DNA of 64,000 bases from Marinicauda pacifica (GCF_004793635.1 NZ_SRXV01000001.1:682501-746500), one strand, 5' to 3'. Counted from the first letter of the stretch, positions 39,537-48,249 are shown. The notes: generated by a model not told the origin, from the letters alone. Numbers and translations: made by a program.

Positions 39537-39618
39537 CTCTTTCCTGACGAAAGTCAGGACCCAGGGGGGACGCGCGGCGCCCTGCGATCTCTGGATCCCA
39601 GCGTTCGCTGGGAAAGAG
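39537..39618. repeat. class A inverted doublet (REPIN-like), copy 1
   Basis: The left half CTCTTTCC-TGACGAAAGTCA-GGACCCAG and the right half, read on the other strand, CTCTTTCC-CAGCGAACGCTG-GGATCCAG share the same flanks around different 7-bp hairpins. The two halves therefore form a head-to-head pair. Confidence 0.8.
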
Positions 39619-39641
39619 GGGGAGTTGGAATAGATGAGCCC

Positions 39642-39802
39642 GTCATCCGATCCTTCGAGGGCCGCTGCGCGGCCACCTCAGGATGAGGGTGAAGGGTGAT
39701 ATCGGGTGCATAAACTCAGAAATATATCAGGACGTTAAATCCCGTCCGCTCCCCTCATGCTGAGGTGCTCGCCGCCAGGCGAGCCTCGAAGCATCGGAGG
39801 GC
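39642..39802. repeat. class C inverted doublet, copy 1
   Basis: Class C reads TCATCCGATCCTTCGAGG, a GC-rich stem (GGCCGC-TGC-GCGGCC), then CCTCAGGATGAGG. An inverted copy at 39751-39802 closes the doublet around a 60-bp spacer with GGTGCATAAACTCAGAAATA. The same doublet and spacer recur at 40102-40256. Confidence 0.8.
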
Positions 39803-39978
39803 AAGCCAACACGTTGATCTTCGGTACCGGGCGCAGGCCGGGGCCTGGAGATCGTGAAACGCCGTCATCCGATGACGCCGTTGCGTCCTCTCCTGGGCCC
39901 CGCCTTTCGCCGGGGAGCGGGGGGCCGCAAAGCGGACGCTCGCCTCCTGCTACGTCGACGCTCACGTCTCACTTCCCC

Positions 39979-40078
39979 CTCTTTCCTGACGAAAGTCAGG
40001 ACCCAGGAGAGGGCAGGGCGGCGTCATCCGATGACACCGCTCCACGCTCTCTGGATCCCGGCATTCGCTGGGAAAGAG
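39979..40078. repeat. class A inverted doublet, copy 2
   Basis: CTCTTTCC-TGACGAAAGTCA-GGACCCAG on the left and CTGGATCCCGGCATTCGCTG-GGAAAGAG on the right, with the GTCATCCGATGAC palindrome between them. Confidence 0.8.
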
Positions 40079-40101
40079 GGGGAGTTGGGATAGATGAGGC
40101 C

Positions 40102-40256
40102 GTCATCCGATCCTTCGAGGGCCGCTGCGCGGCCACCTCAGGATGAGGGTGGTGCGGCATCGGGTGCATAAACTCAGAAATATATCAGGATGTTAAATCC
40201 CATCCCCCCCTCATGCTGAGGCGCGAGCGCAGCGAGCCTCGAAGCATTGGAGGGCA
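40102..40256. repeat. class C inverted doublet, copy 2
   Basis: Class C at 40102-40150 and its inverted partner at 40207-40256, with the same GGTGCATAAACTCAGAAATA spacer as copy 1. Confidence 0.8.
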
Positions 40257-40492
40257 AGCGGGCTGGGTGGTTCTCGTTCCCCGGCATTCGTGTTTCGTAG
40301 CGGGACGTGATGCAGCCTGAGGGCGTCGTAGCCATCCGCGCTTGACGGCGGAGCCTGGTTCCGGACGGTCCTTCCAACCCATCGAAAACCTCGAAATGGC
40401 AAAACGCCCGGCGGACCGTGTCTGGACGCCTCGGGCAAGTCCCTGACCGCCATGCCGGATCGTCTTTCATCCCGGCGATTGGCAATTTTCGG

Positions 40493-40540
40493 TTGACGAT
40501 TTCCTTCGGCCAGACAAAATTCACTAACACAAGAGTGAAT
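40493..40540 (+). promoter_or_regulatory. possible promoter with overlapping operator for the TonB receptor gene
   Basis: TTGACG at 40493-40498 could be a -35; the -10 17 bp on (AAAATT, 40516-40521) is weak. A palindrome ATTCACT-N8-AGTGAAT with perfect 7-bp arms (40519-40525 and 40534-40540) lies over or just after the -10, where a repressor would act. The receptor start codon is 30 bp further on. Confidence 0.5.
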
Positions 40541-40569
40541 ATAAGCTCTGCAAAATGGGGAGGACTATC

Positions 40570-43500
40570 ATGAAAAGCTCGCTGCGCGGCGCGTCTGGCG
40601 CTGCAATTCTCATCGCACTGGCAGGAGGTGCGCCCGTCGTCTGGGCGCAGGAGCCCATAGCGGTCGAACAGGCCGAAGCTGGTGAAACCGGGGCCGGTCG
40701 CGATACCATGGATCGCATCGTTGTCACCGGCTCGCACATCCGGGGCACACCGCTCGACGCCGCTCTGCCGGTCGAAGTCCACTCCCGGCAAGACCTTATC
40801 GATCAAGGCTCGCCAACCGCGCTCGAGTTCGCGAAGAGTCTCACCATTTCCGGGCCGACGACCGGTGAGTCCTACTATTTCGGCGGCCCGGCGCTCACCG
40901 GCTCGGTGAACTACAATCTGCGCGGAATCGGCGCGGACAAGACACTTGTCCTGCTCAATGGCCGGCGGATGAGCCAGAACACCTCAAATATCCCATCGAT
41001 CGCACTCGACCGTCTCGAGATACTCAAGGACGGGGCCGCCGTGATCTATGGCGCCGATGCGACGGGCGGAGTGGTCAACTTCATCACACGAGACGGTTTC
41101 ACCGGACTCGAAGTCGATGCCCAGTACACGTTCATAGATGGGTCGGATGGAGACTATTCGATCGGCATTCTCGGCGGCTTCGGTGATGACCGGGTCAGCT
41201 TCATGTGGTCGGCTGAATACGAGCATCGCTCCCGCTTGAGCACGCTCGACCGCGATTTCACCTACGCCTCGCTCGACCCGACCCAGCCTGGCTACAATCC
41301 GGCGCCCTGGTCCACGTTGACGAACCTCGCGGGCTGGACCCCGCGCGGCGCGCTTCCGGTGATTCCCAGTGCAACGGCCGCTGGAGAGTTCGGCCCGCCG
41401 GTCAGCGGGATCGTATCGGACTTCACGCCAGAATCCTGCGCTGCGGTCGGCGGGCGCTACGACAACGTCTATACCTGCGCCTACAACTACATCCCGTACT
41501 ACAACCTGGTCGAAGAGAACGAAATATACCGCCTCTACGCCCAGCTCGATGCGGAAATCACCGACCGGATGGATTTCCATATGGACGCGTCCTACGGACA
41601 GGTGACCTCCCCGCAGGTCTTCGGTTCGCCCTCGCAACCTGTCATTCGCGGCCCGGCCATGGCCGCTGGCCTGCTCGACCAGTTCTACGTGCCGATTTCG
41701 AACCCCCATGCCGCCGCGTTTGCGGCTGCCAACGGCGTCGCCGGCGCCGAGGGGTTCACGCCGCTGACCTACAGATTGCTCGCCCATGGCGGCAACCCGT
41801 ATATGAGCGACGGGGTCGGGTATGGCGTTGCCGACAGGGTCGACAACCAGGTCTGGCGTGTGACGGCAGCGCTCACCGGCGAGTTTTCAGACTGGGCCGG
41901 CATCGCCGAGGGCATCGGCTACGATCTCGCTGTCACCTACAATCAGCAGATCGCCTACAACACCCATCCCGACACGCTCGGCTACCGGCTGCAGGAAGCC
42001 CTTTCCGGCTTCGGCGGCCCGAACTGCAACGCGCCTGACCTCGATCCGGCACGCTTCGGGACGCAGAATCCCACCGCGGCCGGCCAGAATGGCTGCATGT
42101 GGTGGAACCCGTTCTCAAGTGCCTTTGCCGGCCAGCCCGAGCTTGGGTTGGCCAATCCGAACCATATTGCGGGCAGCGAAAATTCGGGCGAGCTCACACG
42201 GTGGCTGTTCGACCCGCGAGCAACCGAGACCGTTAGCTCAAATCTGACGCTCGACCTGGTCTTCAACGGCATGTCCGGCATCGCGCTTCCCGGCGGCGAA
42301 ATCGGCTGGGCCTTGGGCGGACAGGCGCGGCAACTGGAAAGCCGCGAAACCATCGAGAGCGAGTTCTTCGACGGGAGCATGCCGTGCCCGTGGCCTGACG
42401 GATATACCAGTGCGAACGGTGCCGGTTCCGACAATCTGGAATCCAATCCCCATCCCACTACGGATCCGCGCTTCAGAGGCTGCACCCCGGACGGGCCCGG
42501 ACCGTACGTGCTCTTTGCGACCAATCCGCCGGACTACGCCGACCAGCAGCAATATTCCTTCTTCGGCGAACTCCAGCTTCCGCTGCTCGACAATCTGGAC
42601 GTTCAGGCGGCCGCACGGCGCGAGGAGTTCTCCGGTGGCCTGGGCGCCACGGTCTACAAGGTTTCGGGACGGTGGGATGTGTGGGGTCCGCTGACCCTTC
42701 GTGGCTCTTACGGCACGAACTACCAGACCCCGCCGATCGGCGTGACCCCGGGCGCGGTGACCGTGGGGGCGCGTACATTTACGGTCGCGGCCAATAACTG
42801 GCTGGGCGCACACTTCATCACCGATTCCGATCTCGAGCCTGAAACGGCAAAGTCCTGGAATATCGGGGCGATATGGCAAAGTCCGGGCTTCCTGCCTGAT
42901 CACGATTTCCAGCTGATCGTCGATTATTTCGACATTGAGACCGAAGGCGAGATCGGCGAGATCGCCGACCCCAACCAGATTGCAAGCCTTGTCTTCAACG
43001 GTCCGGGCAATACGATCACGACCTGCGACCCGAACCAGCAGCCGCTGCTCAACCGCATCACGTTCAATTCCGGCTGCACGGTGGGCATGAGCGGCGTCGG
43101 CAGCTTTTCCCTGGTCTCCACCCGGTTCGGCAACGGCCCCGGCCAGACCACGAACGGCTTTGACGTCCAGGCCCTTTACGAACTTCCGCTGGGCCCCGGA
43201 AACCTTGCCCTGAACGTGACTGCCACGCTGATCACCGAGTTGGCGACCGGGCCGACGACGCTTGACGGAGTCCAGGTGTCGGACGGGGACGACCGTCTCG
43301 GTTTCCTCAACTTTGCAACCTTCGCCCAGGCAGCTCCCGAACTGCGCGCGAATTTCAACGCCAACTACCGCCTCGACCGTCAGAATTTCCGTCTCGGCGT
43401 GAATTTTGTCTCTGCAGTCCAGGACGAGCGCCCGGGCATCCAGTACGGCGAGGATGGGGAGGACTGGATCACAGCCGACTTCACCTACCGGTTCGAGATT

Positions 43501-43644
43501 TCCGAGGCCTTCGCCCTGACCGCAACCGTCGCGAACATGTTCGACGAAGCCCCGCCAGCCGCGCAGCAGGAGTTCGGCTACGATCCGTGGATGGCGAACC
43601 CGCTCGGTCGCACGTTCGAGATCGGTATCAGGAAATCGTTCTGA
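40570..43644 (+). CDS. TonB-dependent outer-membrane receptor
   Basis: 1024 residues. Signal peptide (LRGASGAAILIALAGGAPVV, cleavage near VWAQ-EP). The plug domain at about 50-170 has RIVVTGSHIRG, LRGIGADKTLVLLNGRRM and LDRLEILKDGAAVIYGADAT. A beta-barrel of about 850 residues ends in the aromatic FEIGIRKSF signature of outer-membrane proteins. It is of the large TonB-receptor class common in Caulobacterales and Sphingomonadales, often used for carbohydrates, peptides or aromatic compounds; no neighbour tells the substrate. GGGGAGGA at 40557-40564 decides the ATG at 40570. It is monocistronic, bounded by repeats on both sides. Confidence 0.93.
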   Translation: MKSSLRGASGAAILIALAGGAPVVWAQEPIAVEQAEAGETGAGRDTMDRIVVTGSHIRGTPLDAALPVEVHSRQDLIDQGSPTALEFAKSLTISGPTTGESYYFGGPALTGSVNYNLRGIGADKTLVLLNGRRMSQNTSNIPSIALDRLEILKDGAAVIYGADATGGVVNFITRDGFTGLEVDAQYTFIDGSDGDYSIGILGGFGDDRVSFMWSAEYEHRSRLSTLDRDFTYASLDPTQPGYNPAPWSTLTNLAGWTPRGALPVIPSATAAGEFGPPVSGIVSDFTPESCAAVGGRYDNVYTCAYNYIPYYNLVEENEIYRLYAQLDAEITDRMDFHMDASYGQVTSPQVFGSPSQPVIRGPAMAAGLLDQFYVPISNPHAAAFAAANGVAGAEGFTPLTYRLLAHGGNPYMSDGVGYGVADRVDNQVWRVTAALTGEFSDWAGIAEGIGYDLAVTYNQQIAYNTHPDTLGYRLQEALSGFGGPNCNAPDLDPARFGTQNPTAAGQNGCMWWNPFSSAFAGQPELGLANPNHIAGSENSGELTRWLFDPRATETVSSNLTLDLVFNGMSGIALPGGEIGWALGGQARQLESRETIESEFFDGSMPCPWPDGYTSANGAGSDNLESNPHPTTDPRFRGCTPDGPGPYVLFATNPPDYADQQQYSFFGELQLPLLDNLDVQAAARREEFSGGLGATVYKVSGRWDVWGPLTLRGSYGTNYQTPPIGVTPGAVTVGARTFTVAANNWLGAHFITDSDLEPETAKSWNIGAIWQSPGFLPDHDFQLIVDYFDIETEGEIGEIADPNQIASLVFNGPGNTITTCDPNQQPLLNRITFNSGCTVGMSGVGSFSLVSTRFGNGPGQTTNGFDVQALYELPLGPGNLALNVTATLITELATGPTTLDGVQVSDGDDRLGFLNFATFAQAAPELRANFNANYRLDRQNFRLGVNFVSAVQDERPGIQYGEDGEDWITADFTYRFEISEAFALTATVANMFDEAPPAAQQEFGYDPWMANPLGRTFEIGIRKSF

Positions 43645-43700
43645 CTCTGGCCCCCCCGATGCGGGACCATCTGACACAGTTGCCGGGTCTCGCTTCACAT

Positions 43701-43739
43701 CGTCCGGGGTTTCAGGGCTTATCGCTGAAACCCCGGACG
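43701..43739. repeat. perfect 15-bp inverted repeat after the TonB receptor gene
   Basis: CGTCCGGGGTTTCAG and CTGAAACCCCGGACG enclose a 9-nt loop (GGCTTATCG), 57 bp past the stop codon. The CTGAAACCCCGG part is shared with the class D repeats at 49.2 and 49.5 kb. There is no T-run, so it may be a repeat, an mRNA 3'-end stabiliser, or both. Confidence 0.75.
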
Positions 43740-43761
43740 CCGCGGGCGAGCCGGGCTACCG

Positions 43762-43840
43762 CTCTTTCCTGACGAAAGTCAGGACCCAGAAGAGGACAGG
43801 GCGGCGTCATCCGATGACACAGCCCTGTCCTCTCCTGGGT
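43762..43840. repeat. class A repeat, rearranged copy 3
   Basis: The left half CTCTTTCC-TGACGAAAGTCA-GGACCCAG is normal. The right half is instead an inverted copy of the left element's own inner part: 43784-43802 pairs with 43822-43840 with one mismatch in 19 bp around GTCATCCGATGAC. It can fold into one long hairpin. Confidence 0.75.
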
Positions 43841-43909
43841 TCCGGCTCTCGCTCCGCTCGGCCGAAATGAAGAAATTTGAAATTATTTCAAAGCATTAAA
43901 GACTTCGTC

Positions 43910-43930
43910 ATCCCGGACTTGATCCGGGAT
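43910..43930. repeat. class B palindromic repeat, copy 2
   Basis: ATCCCGGA-CTTGA-TCCGGGAT, preceded by CTTCGTC and followed by CCAGAG. Confidence 0.8.
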
Positions 43931-43983
43931 CCAGAGAGGCCAGGGTACCGTCCCTTGATGGCGGCGCGTCGCGATCGGTCACG

Positions 43984-44006
43984 TCCTGACTTCTGTCAGG
44001 AAAGAG
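43984..44006. repeat. class A half-element, inverted single copy
   Basis: TCCTGAC-TTCT-GTCAGGA followed by AAGAG: the class A left hairpin in the opposite direction, unpaired. From here to the aspS start at 44164 no other element is seen. Confidence 0.65.
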
Positions 44007-44163
44007 ACGAGCCTGGGTTCCGCCCCCAAGCGCAGTGCGCCACTGCATCCGCCCGCACGAAAGCCGCCGTGTAGCGGCCCGATCCCTTGACATCGCGCGC
44101 GTTCCGTTGCCCTTTCCGCCGCGTCGTTTTTCAAGCGGCGCGGACAATCGAGGACACGACTTC

Positions 44164-45981
44164 ATGCACGCCTATCGCACCCATACGTGCGGCGAGCTGC
44201 GCAAGCCCGATGTGGGCGGAACGGCGCGGCTGTCGGGATGGATTCACCGCAAGCGCGACCATGGCGGTCTGCTCTTCATCGATCTGCGCGATCATTACGG
44301 TCTGACGCAATGCGTGCTGGAGCCGGAAAATCCCAATTTCGAACGTCTCGAGCGCCTGCGCGTGGAGAGCGTCGTGACCCTGACCGGCAAGGTCGTCGCG
44401 CGCAGTTCGGAAACCGTCAACGCCAACCTGCCCACCGGCGAGATCGAGCTGCGCGTCGAGGATCTCGAAGTGCGCTCCGAGGCCGAGGAGCTGCCGCTGC
44501 CGGTGTTCGGCGAGCCGGACTGGTCGGAAGAAGTGCGCCTGAAGCACCGCTATGTCGATTTGCGCCGCGAAAGCCTGCACAAGCGCATCGTGCTGCGGTC
44601 CAGGATCATCGACTCCATCCGCCGGCGCATGGTGGAGCAGAACTTCACCGAGTATCAGACCCCGATCCTCACGGCGTCGAGCCCGGAAGGCGCGCGCGAC
44701 TTCCTCGTGCCCTCGCGCCTGCACCCGGGTAAGTTCTACGCGCTGCCCCAGGCCCCGCAGCAGTTCAAGCAGCTCATCATGGTCTCCGGCTTCGACCGGT
44801 ATTTCCAGATCGCGCCCTGCTTCCGCGACGAGGATGCGCGCGCCGACCGCGCGCCGGGCGAGTTCTACCAGCTCGATATCGAGATGAGCTTTGTCGAGCA
44901 GGAAGACGTGTTCAACTCCATCGAGCCGGTCCTGCAGGGCCTGTTCGAGGAGTTCTCCGGCGACAACGATGTCACCGCGCTGCCTTTCCCGCGTATTCCC
45001 TATCTGGAATCCATGCGCAAGTTCGGCTCCGACAAGCCCGATCTTCGCAACCCGATCGAGATGCAGAACGTCACGCCCCATTTCGACGGGTCGGGCTTCA
45101 AGGTCTTTGCCGGGATGATCGAGAAGAATCCCAAGGTCGAGGTCTGGGCCATTCCGGCCCCGACCGGCGGCAGCCGCGCCTTCTGCGACCGCATGAATGG
45201 CTGGGCGCAGAAAGAAGGCCAGCCGGGGCTCGGCTACATCCTGTTCCGCGAGGAGGGCGGCCAGGTCGAAGGCGCCGGACCGATCGCGAAGAATATCGGG
45301 CCCGAGCGCACCGAACTCATCCGCCAGCAGCTCGGCCTGAAGGCCGGCGACGCGGTCTTCTTCGCCGCCGGCGTGCCTAAGGACTTCGTTGCCTTTGCCG
45401 GGCGCGCGCGCAACCAGGTCGGCCGCGAGCTCGACCTGTTCGAGGACGGCGTCTTCAAGTTCTGCTGGATCGTCGATTTCCCGATGTATGAGTGGAACGA
45501 AGACGAGAAAAAGGTCGACTTCTCGCACAACCCCTTCTCCATGCCCCAGATGGACCCCGACGAATTCATGGCGCTGGACAAGGACGATCACGAGACGCTG
45601 CTGGCCATGAAGGCCTACCAGTACGACATCGTCTGCAACGGTGTGGAATTGTCCTCCGGCGCCATCCGGAACCACCGTCCCGACGTCATGCTGAAAGCCT
45701 TCGAATATGCCGGCTACGGCGAAGACGTCGTGGAAGAAGCGTTCGGCGGCATGCTCAACGCCTTCCGCTACGGCGCCCCGCCGCACGGCGGCATCGCGCC
45801 GGGCGTGGACCGCATCGTCATGCTGCTGGCCGGCGTGGAGAATCTGCGCGAAGTCGTGATGTTCCCGAAAGACCAGCAGGCCCGCGACCTGATGATGAAC
45901 GCTCCGGCGACCGCTGAGCTGCGTCAGCTTCGCGAACTTCACCTGCGCACCGTGCTGCCCGAGCAGAAGAAGCCGGGCTAG
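44164..45981 (+). CDS. aspS: aspartyl-tRNA synthetase
   Basis: 605 residues, bacterial-type class II synthetase. The anticodon-binding OB domain ([20 protein letters not shown], then [20 protein letters not shown]), motif 2 ([19 protein letters not shown]), the GAD insertion domain and motif 3 ([16 protein letters not shown]) are visible. Since gatCAB is encoded 5 kb away, it may be the non-discriminating kind that also charges tRNA(Asn); that is inference. The ATG at 44164 is chosen by homology, with GAGGA upstream. The gene sits directly after a repeat cluster. Confidence 0.97.
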   Translation: MHAYRTHTCGELRKPDVGGTARLSGWIHRKRDHGGLLFIDLRDHYGLTQCVLEPENPNFERLERLRVESVVTLTGKVVARSSETVNANLPTGEIELRVEDLEVRSEAEELPLPVFGEPDWSEEVRLKHRYVDLRRESLHKRIVLRSRIIDSIRRRMVEQNFTEYQTPILTASSPEGARDFLVPSRLHPGKFYALPQAPQQFKQLIMVSGFDRYFQIAPCFRDEDARADRAPGEFYQLDIEMSFVEQEDVFNSIEPVLQGLFEEFSGDNDVTALPFPRIPYLESMRKFGSDKPDLRNPIEMQNVTPHFDGSGFKVFAGMIEKNPKVEVWAIPAPTGGSRAFCDRMNGWAQKEGQPGLGYILFREEGGQVEGAGPIAKNIGPERTELIRQQLGLKAGDAVFFAAGVPKDFVAFAGRARNQVGRELDLFEDGVFKFCWIVDFPMYEWNEDEKKVDFSHNPFSMPQMDPDEFMALDKDDHETLLAMKAYQYDIVCNGVELSSGAIRNHRPDVMLKAFEYAGYGEDVVEEAFGGMLNAFRYGAPPHGGIAPGVDRIVMLLAGVENLREVVMFPKDQQARDLMMNAPATAELRQLRELHLRTVLPEQKKPG

Positions 45982-46013
45982 CGGCTCGCTCCGGTATCTG
46001 GACGTGAAAAGAC

Positions 46014-46043
46014 AAGGCCCGCAGCATCGCTGCGGGCCTTTTT
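46014..46043. terminator. bidirectional rho-independent terminator after aspS
   Basis: A perfect 12-bp stem (AAGGCCCGCAGC / GCTGCGGGCCTT, 46014-46025 and 46029-46040) with a 3-nt loop and TTTTT after it. It ends at the base before the stop codon of the convergent pentapeptide-repeat gene, so it probably serves both. Confidence 0.93.
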
Positions 46044-47324
46044 CTATCGCCGGTCGGGAATGGAGGGGGGTCTGGGTTTGCCGCCGCCTTCAAGTTCGGG
46101 CACAGCTTCGGGTTCCGGCACAGGCTCTGGTGCAGGTTCCGGCGCCTCGGCCAGGCGGGCATTGGCCTGGTTGAGGATGATCTCGATCGGCACGCCGGAT
46201 TCAGACCGCACGAAATCGAACTCCCAGCTCGACCCGCCATCGTCTTCCAGATCGGCGCGCACCTGGCGCAGTGCGCTCATCACGATGGCTTCCAGCTCGC
46301 CGGCGTCCATTGCGCTGCCGCGCGCCTCCATCTGGGCTTCGCTGATGGCCTGGGCGGCCTCGCGCAAGCCTTCGCGCGCGGCTTCGGCCAGGGCGCGCGA
46401 GTTGAGCACCTCGCTGCGGATGTTGGAGCGTTCCAGATCGTTCATCGCCGAGCGGAAGGCGACGCGCGCCGCTTCCATCTCGCGCTGGCGCGAGCGTTCA
46501 TTGCCGGCGACCACGAAGGCGGACGGGTCCAGCGTCACCGCACCGGGCGTGCCGCCGGGCGGGCAGGGGGCAAGCCTCAGCCCGCCGGGCAGAGTCGTCG
46601 CCGGCGAGCCGCAGCTGCTCGACAGCATCTCCTGCTCGAGGCCGGTCACGTCGCGCATCTGCGCGCCGGAAAAATTCACATCGACCAGGCGCACGCCGCT
46701 GAAATCGGCCTCGCGAAGATCGGCCCCGCTCAGATCGACATGCTCCAGGATGGCGCCGTCGAACCGGACCTCGCGCGCGTTCACGCCGCGCATATTGGTA
46801 TTGGTGATCCGCGCGCCGGAAAAATCGCTCTCGATCAGGTTGGCGGCCTGGAAATCGCACAGGCGCAGCGCCGCGTTCACGAAGACCGCCTCGCTCAGGT
46901 CCGCCCCGCTGAGATCGGTCAGGACCAGGGCGGCATCGGCCAGCATCGCGTCGCGCATGTTCGCGCCGGTGAAGTTTACCCGCTGGCTGCGCAGATTGGA
47001 CAGGAGAGCATCGCCGAAATCGGCGCCGGCAAAGGACGCGCCGGACAGGTGCGCATCGGCCATGCTGACATCGCGGAAATTGCCGCCCGTCACCGTGATA
47101 TTGGCAAAGCGCGCGCCGACCAGATGGGCATCTTCGAAATTGGATCCGGAGAAATCGCCGCCGTAAAGGTGCGCATTGGCCAGGTTGGAATCGGCAAAGT
47201 CGCACGCGACGCAGTCACCGCCGATGACGAGGCGGCGATGGGGTTCGCCCTCGCCGCCGGCCCGGGCCGGTCCCGACAGTGCGGCCGCGCCGGCCACTCC
47301 AATGAACAAGGTTCGCAGCATCAT
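46044..47324 (-). CDS. exported pentapeptide-repeat protein (long paralogue)
   Basis: 426 residues. Signal peptide (LRTLFIGVAGAAALSGPARA), then a CxxC (GGDCVACDF) that opens a pentapeptide solenoid at about residues 35-215, with A(D/N)LxX repeats such as ANLIESDFSGARITNTNMRG. A cap with two cysteines (LSSSCGSPATTLPGGLRLAP, then C) follows, then a helical region at about 275-385 and a Pro/Glu-rich tail (EPAPEPVPEPEAVPELEGGG). Such right-handed beta-helices bind proteins or DNA; an exported one is probably structural. The start at 47324 (MMLR) is moderately sure. Likely co-transcribed with the shorter paralogue 75 bp upstream. Confidence 0.82.
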   Translation of the reverse strand: MMLRTLFIGVAGAAALSGPARAGGEGEPHRRLVIGGDCVACDFADSNLANAHLYGGDFSGSNFEDAHLVGARFANITVTGGNFRDVSMADAHLSGASFAGADFGDALLSNLRSQRVNFTGANMRDAMLADAALVLTDLSGADLSEAVFVNAALRLCDFQAANLIESDFSGARITNTNMRGVNAREVRFDGAILEHVDLSGADLREADFSGVRLVDVNFSGAQMRDVTGLEQEMLSSSCGSPATTLPGGLRLAPCPPGGTPGAVTLDPSAFVVAGNERSRQREMEAARVAFRSAMNDLERSNIRSEVLNSRALAEAAREGLREAAQAISEAQMEARGSAMDAGELEAIVMSALRQVRADLEDDGGSSWEFDFVRSESGVPIEIILNQANARLAEAPEPAPEPVPEPEAVPELEGGGKPRPPSIPDRR

Positions 47325-47399
47325 GGCCCAACAGGTACAACCGGCGACTGCCAAAAGCGACTTAAAAGGCGGTAACCCGTTGGAGAGTTGACGGCAATG

Positions 47400-47894
47400 T
47401 TACCTAGGGTCGCAAGGGGGCACGGACAGTGACGCAGGCAGGCGTGTGCGCGCATCCCCGCAGGCAGACGAGAGCTGGGTCTGCGTCAGCCCGCGTGCGG
47501 TCTCCATCTCGGCGCCCGACAGATTGGTGCCGGTCAGGTTAGCGCCGGTCATGTCCGCGCTGCCGAAATACGCTCCGACTGCATTGGCCCCGCTCAGATC
47601 GGCCCCGCGGAAGCTCGCCGCGGTAAAGCGCGCGCCGAACAAATTGGCCACCGACAGATTGGCGCGGTCGAAGCGCGCGCGGTTCATCGTGGACAGGCTC
47701 AGATCGGCCTGGCGCAGGCGTGAGCCCGACAGGTCGATCCCCGGCAGGTCGGTATAGGCGAGATCGGCCTGGAACAGATTGCAGCCCGGGCAGGACTGTC
47801 CGGTCTGCACCGAGGCGATCTGGCCGGCATTCTGGGCACTGGCCGCAGCCGGCAGAAGCGCCGCCACGATCACGCTGAGGAATATCTGTTTCAT
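47400..47894 (-). CDS. exported pentapeptide-repeat protein (short paralogue)
   Basis: 164 residues. A clear signal peptide (MKQIFLSVIVAALLPAAASA) is followed by the same plan as the long paralogue: an opening CxxC (QSCPGCNLFQADL), about 15 pentapeptide units (for example FRGADLSGANAVGAYFGSAD), and a closing cap LSSACGDARTRLPASLSVPP then C. It ends there, without the helical extension. The matching cysteine-bearing ends suggest a disulfide-closed solenoid in the periplasm. Confidence 0.85.
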   Translation of the reverse strand: MKQIFLSVIVAALLPAAASAQNAGQIASVQTGQSCPGCNLFQADLAYTDLPGIDLSGSRLRQADLSLSTMNRARFDRANLSVANLFGARFTAASFRGADLSGANAVGAYFGSADMTGANLTGTNLSGAEMETARGLTQTQLSSACGDARTRLPASLSVPPCDPR

Positions 47895-48030
47895 CTCGGC
47901 ATGCTCCAGCCACTGATGCAAGGGTCCAGCCCGCCTCCTGCAAGCGCCGCGCCAGCTTGCCCCATTCCAAAGCTGCAACCCCGGACGGTCGGAGGCGATC
48001 CGGGGCCTCAGGCAGATAGGCTCACGCCCG

Positions 48031-48184
48031 CCATCCGATGCTTCGAGGCCCGGCAAGCCGGGCACCTCAGCATGAGGGAATGGGTGACACCTGATGCCAG
48101 TATCGCAGTCAAAACAATCATCCGATGTCACCCATTCCCTCACCCTGAGGTGCTCGCGCAGCGAGCCTCGAAGGGTCGGATGAC
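48031..48184. repeat. class C inverted doublet, copy 3, with extended arms
   Basis: Class C at 48031-48080 and its inverse at 48137-48184. The symmetry continues inward: 48062-48089 pairs with 48126-48153 at 26 of 28 positions, around a 36-nt loop. It lies upstream of the pentapeptide operon, in the 434-bp gap that also holds one class A half. Confidence 0.82.
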
Positions 48185-48202
48185 GCGCTTCTCCCGAAAT
48201 CC

Positions 48203-48249
48203 CTCTTTCCTGACGAAAGTCAGGACCCAGAGAGGCAGGGTGCCTGCCT
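48203..48249. repeat. class A half-element with added hairpin
   Basis: CTCTTTCC-TGACGAAAGTCA-GGACCCAG at 48203-48230, followed by AGGCAGG-GTG-CCTGCCT (48233-48249) in place of the usual right half. Confidence 0.7.

Larger units (their letters stand above)
39481..39808. repeat. tandem composite repeat block, unit 1 (about 330 bp)
   Basis: It begins GGCCGCAAAGCGGACGCTCG and ends near GGAGGGCAAGC. It is repeated at 39923-40260 with small indels. In order it holds a unique leader, a class A doublet (39537-39618), a class C copy (39642-39690), an AT-rich spacer with GGTGCATAAACTCAGAAATA, and an inverted class C copy (39751-39802). Open frames in this block are by-products of the repeats and are not called as genes. 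Confidence 0.85.
39923..40260. repeat. tandem composite repeat block, unit 2 (about 340 bp)
   Basis: Second copy of the 39481 block, offset by 442-456 bp, in the same element order. Its class A centre is longer and contains the palindrome GTCATCCGATGAC. The 115 bp between the two units carry no recognised element. From 40261 to 40492 I see no gene and no repeat. Confidence 0.85.

Noticed and set aside
39423..40146. Two short open frames encoding similar peptides (39423-39686 and 39757-40146, plus strand)
   Set aside because: Their similarity comes from the duplicated repeat block; there are no ribosome-binding sites and the frames run through hairpin elements.
40174..40806. Minus-strand open frame of 210 codons in front of the TonB receptor
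   Set aside because: It overlaps the receptor's start, promoter and repeat DNA and shows no domain; the plus-strand signal peptide is convincing.
44131..45942. 603-codon open frame antisense to aspS
   Set aside because: It is fully contained within a certain aspS gene and is a codon-bias artefact.
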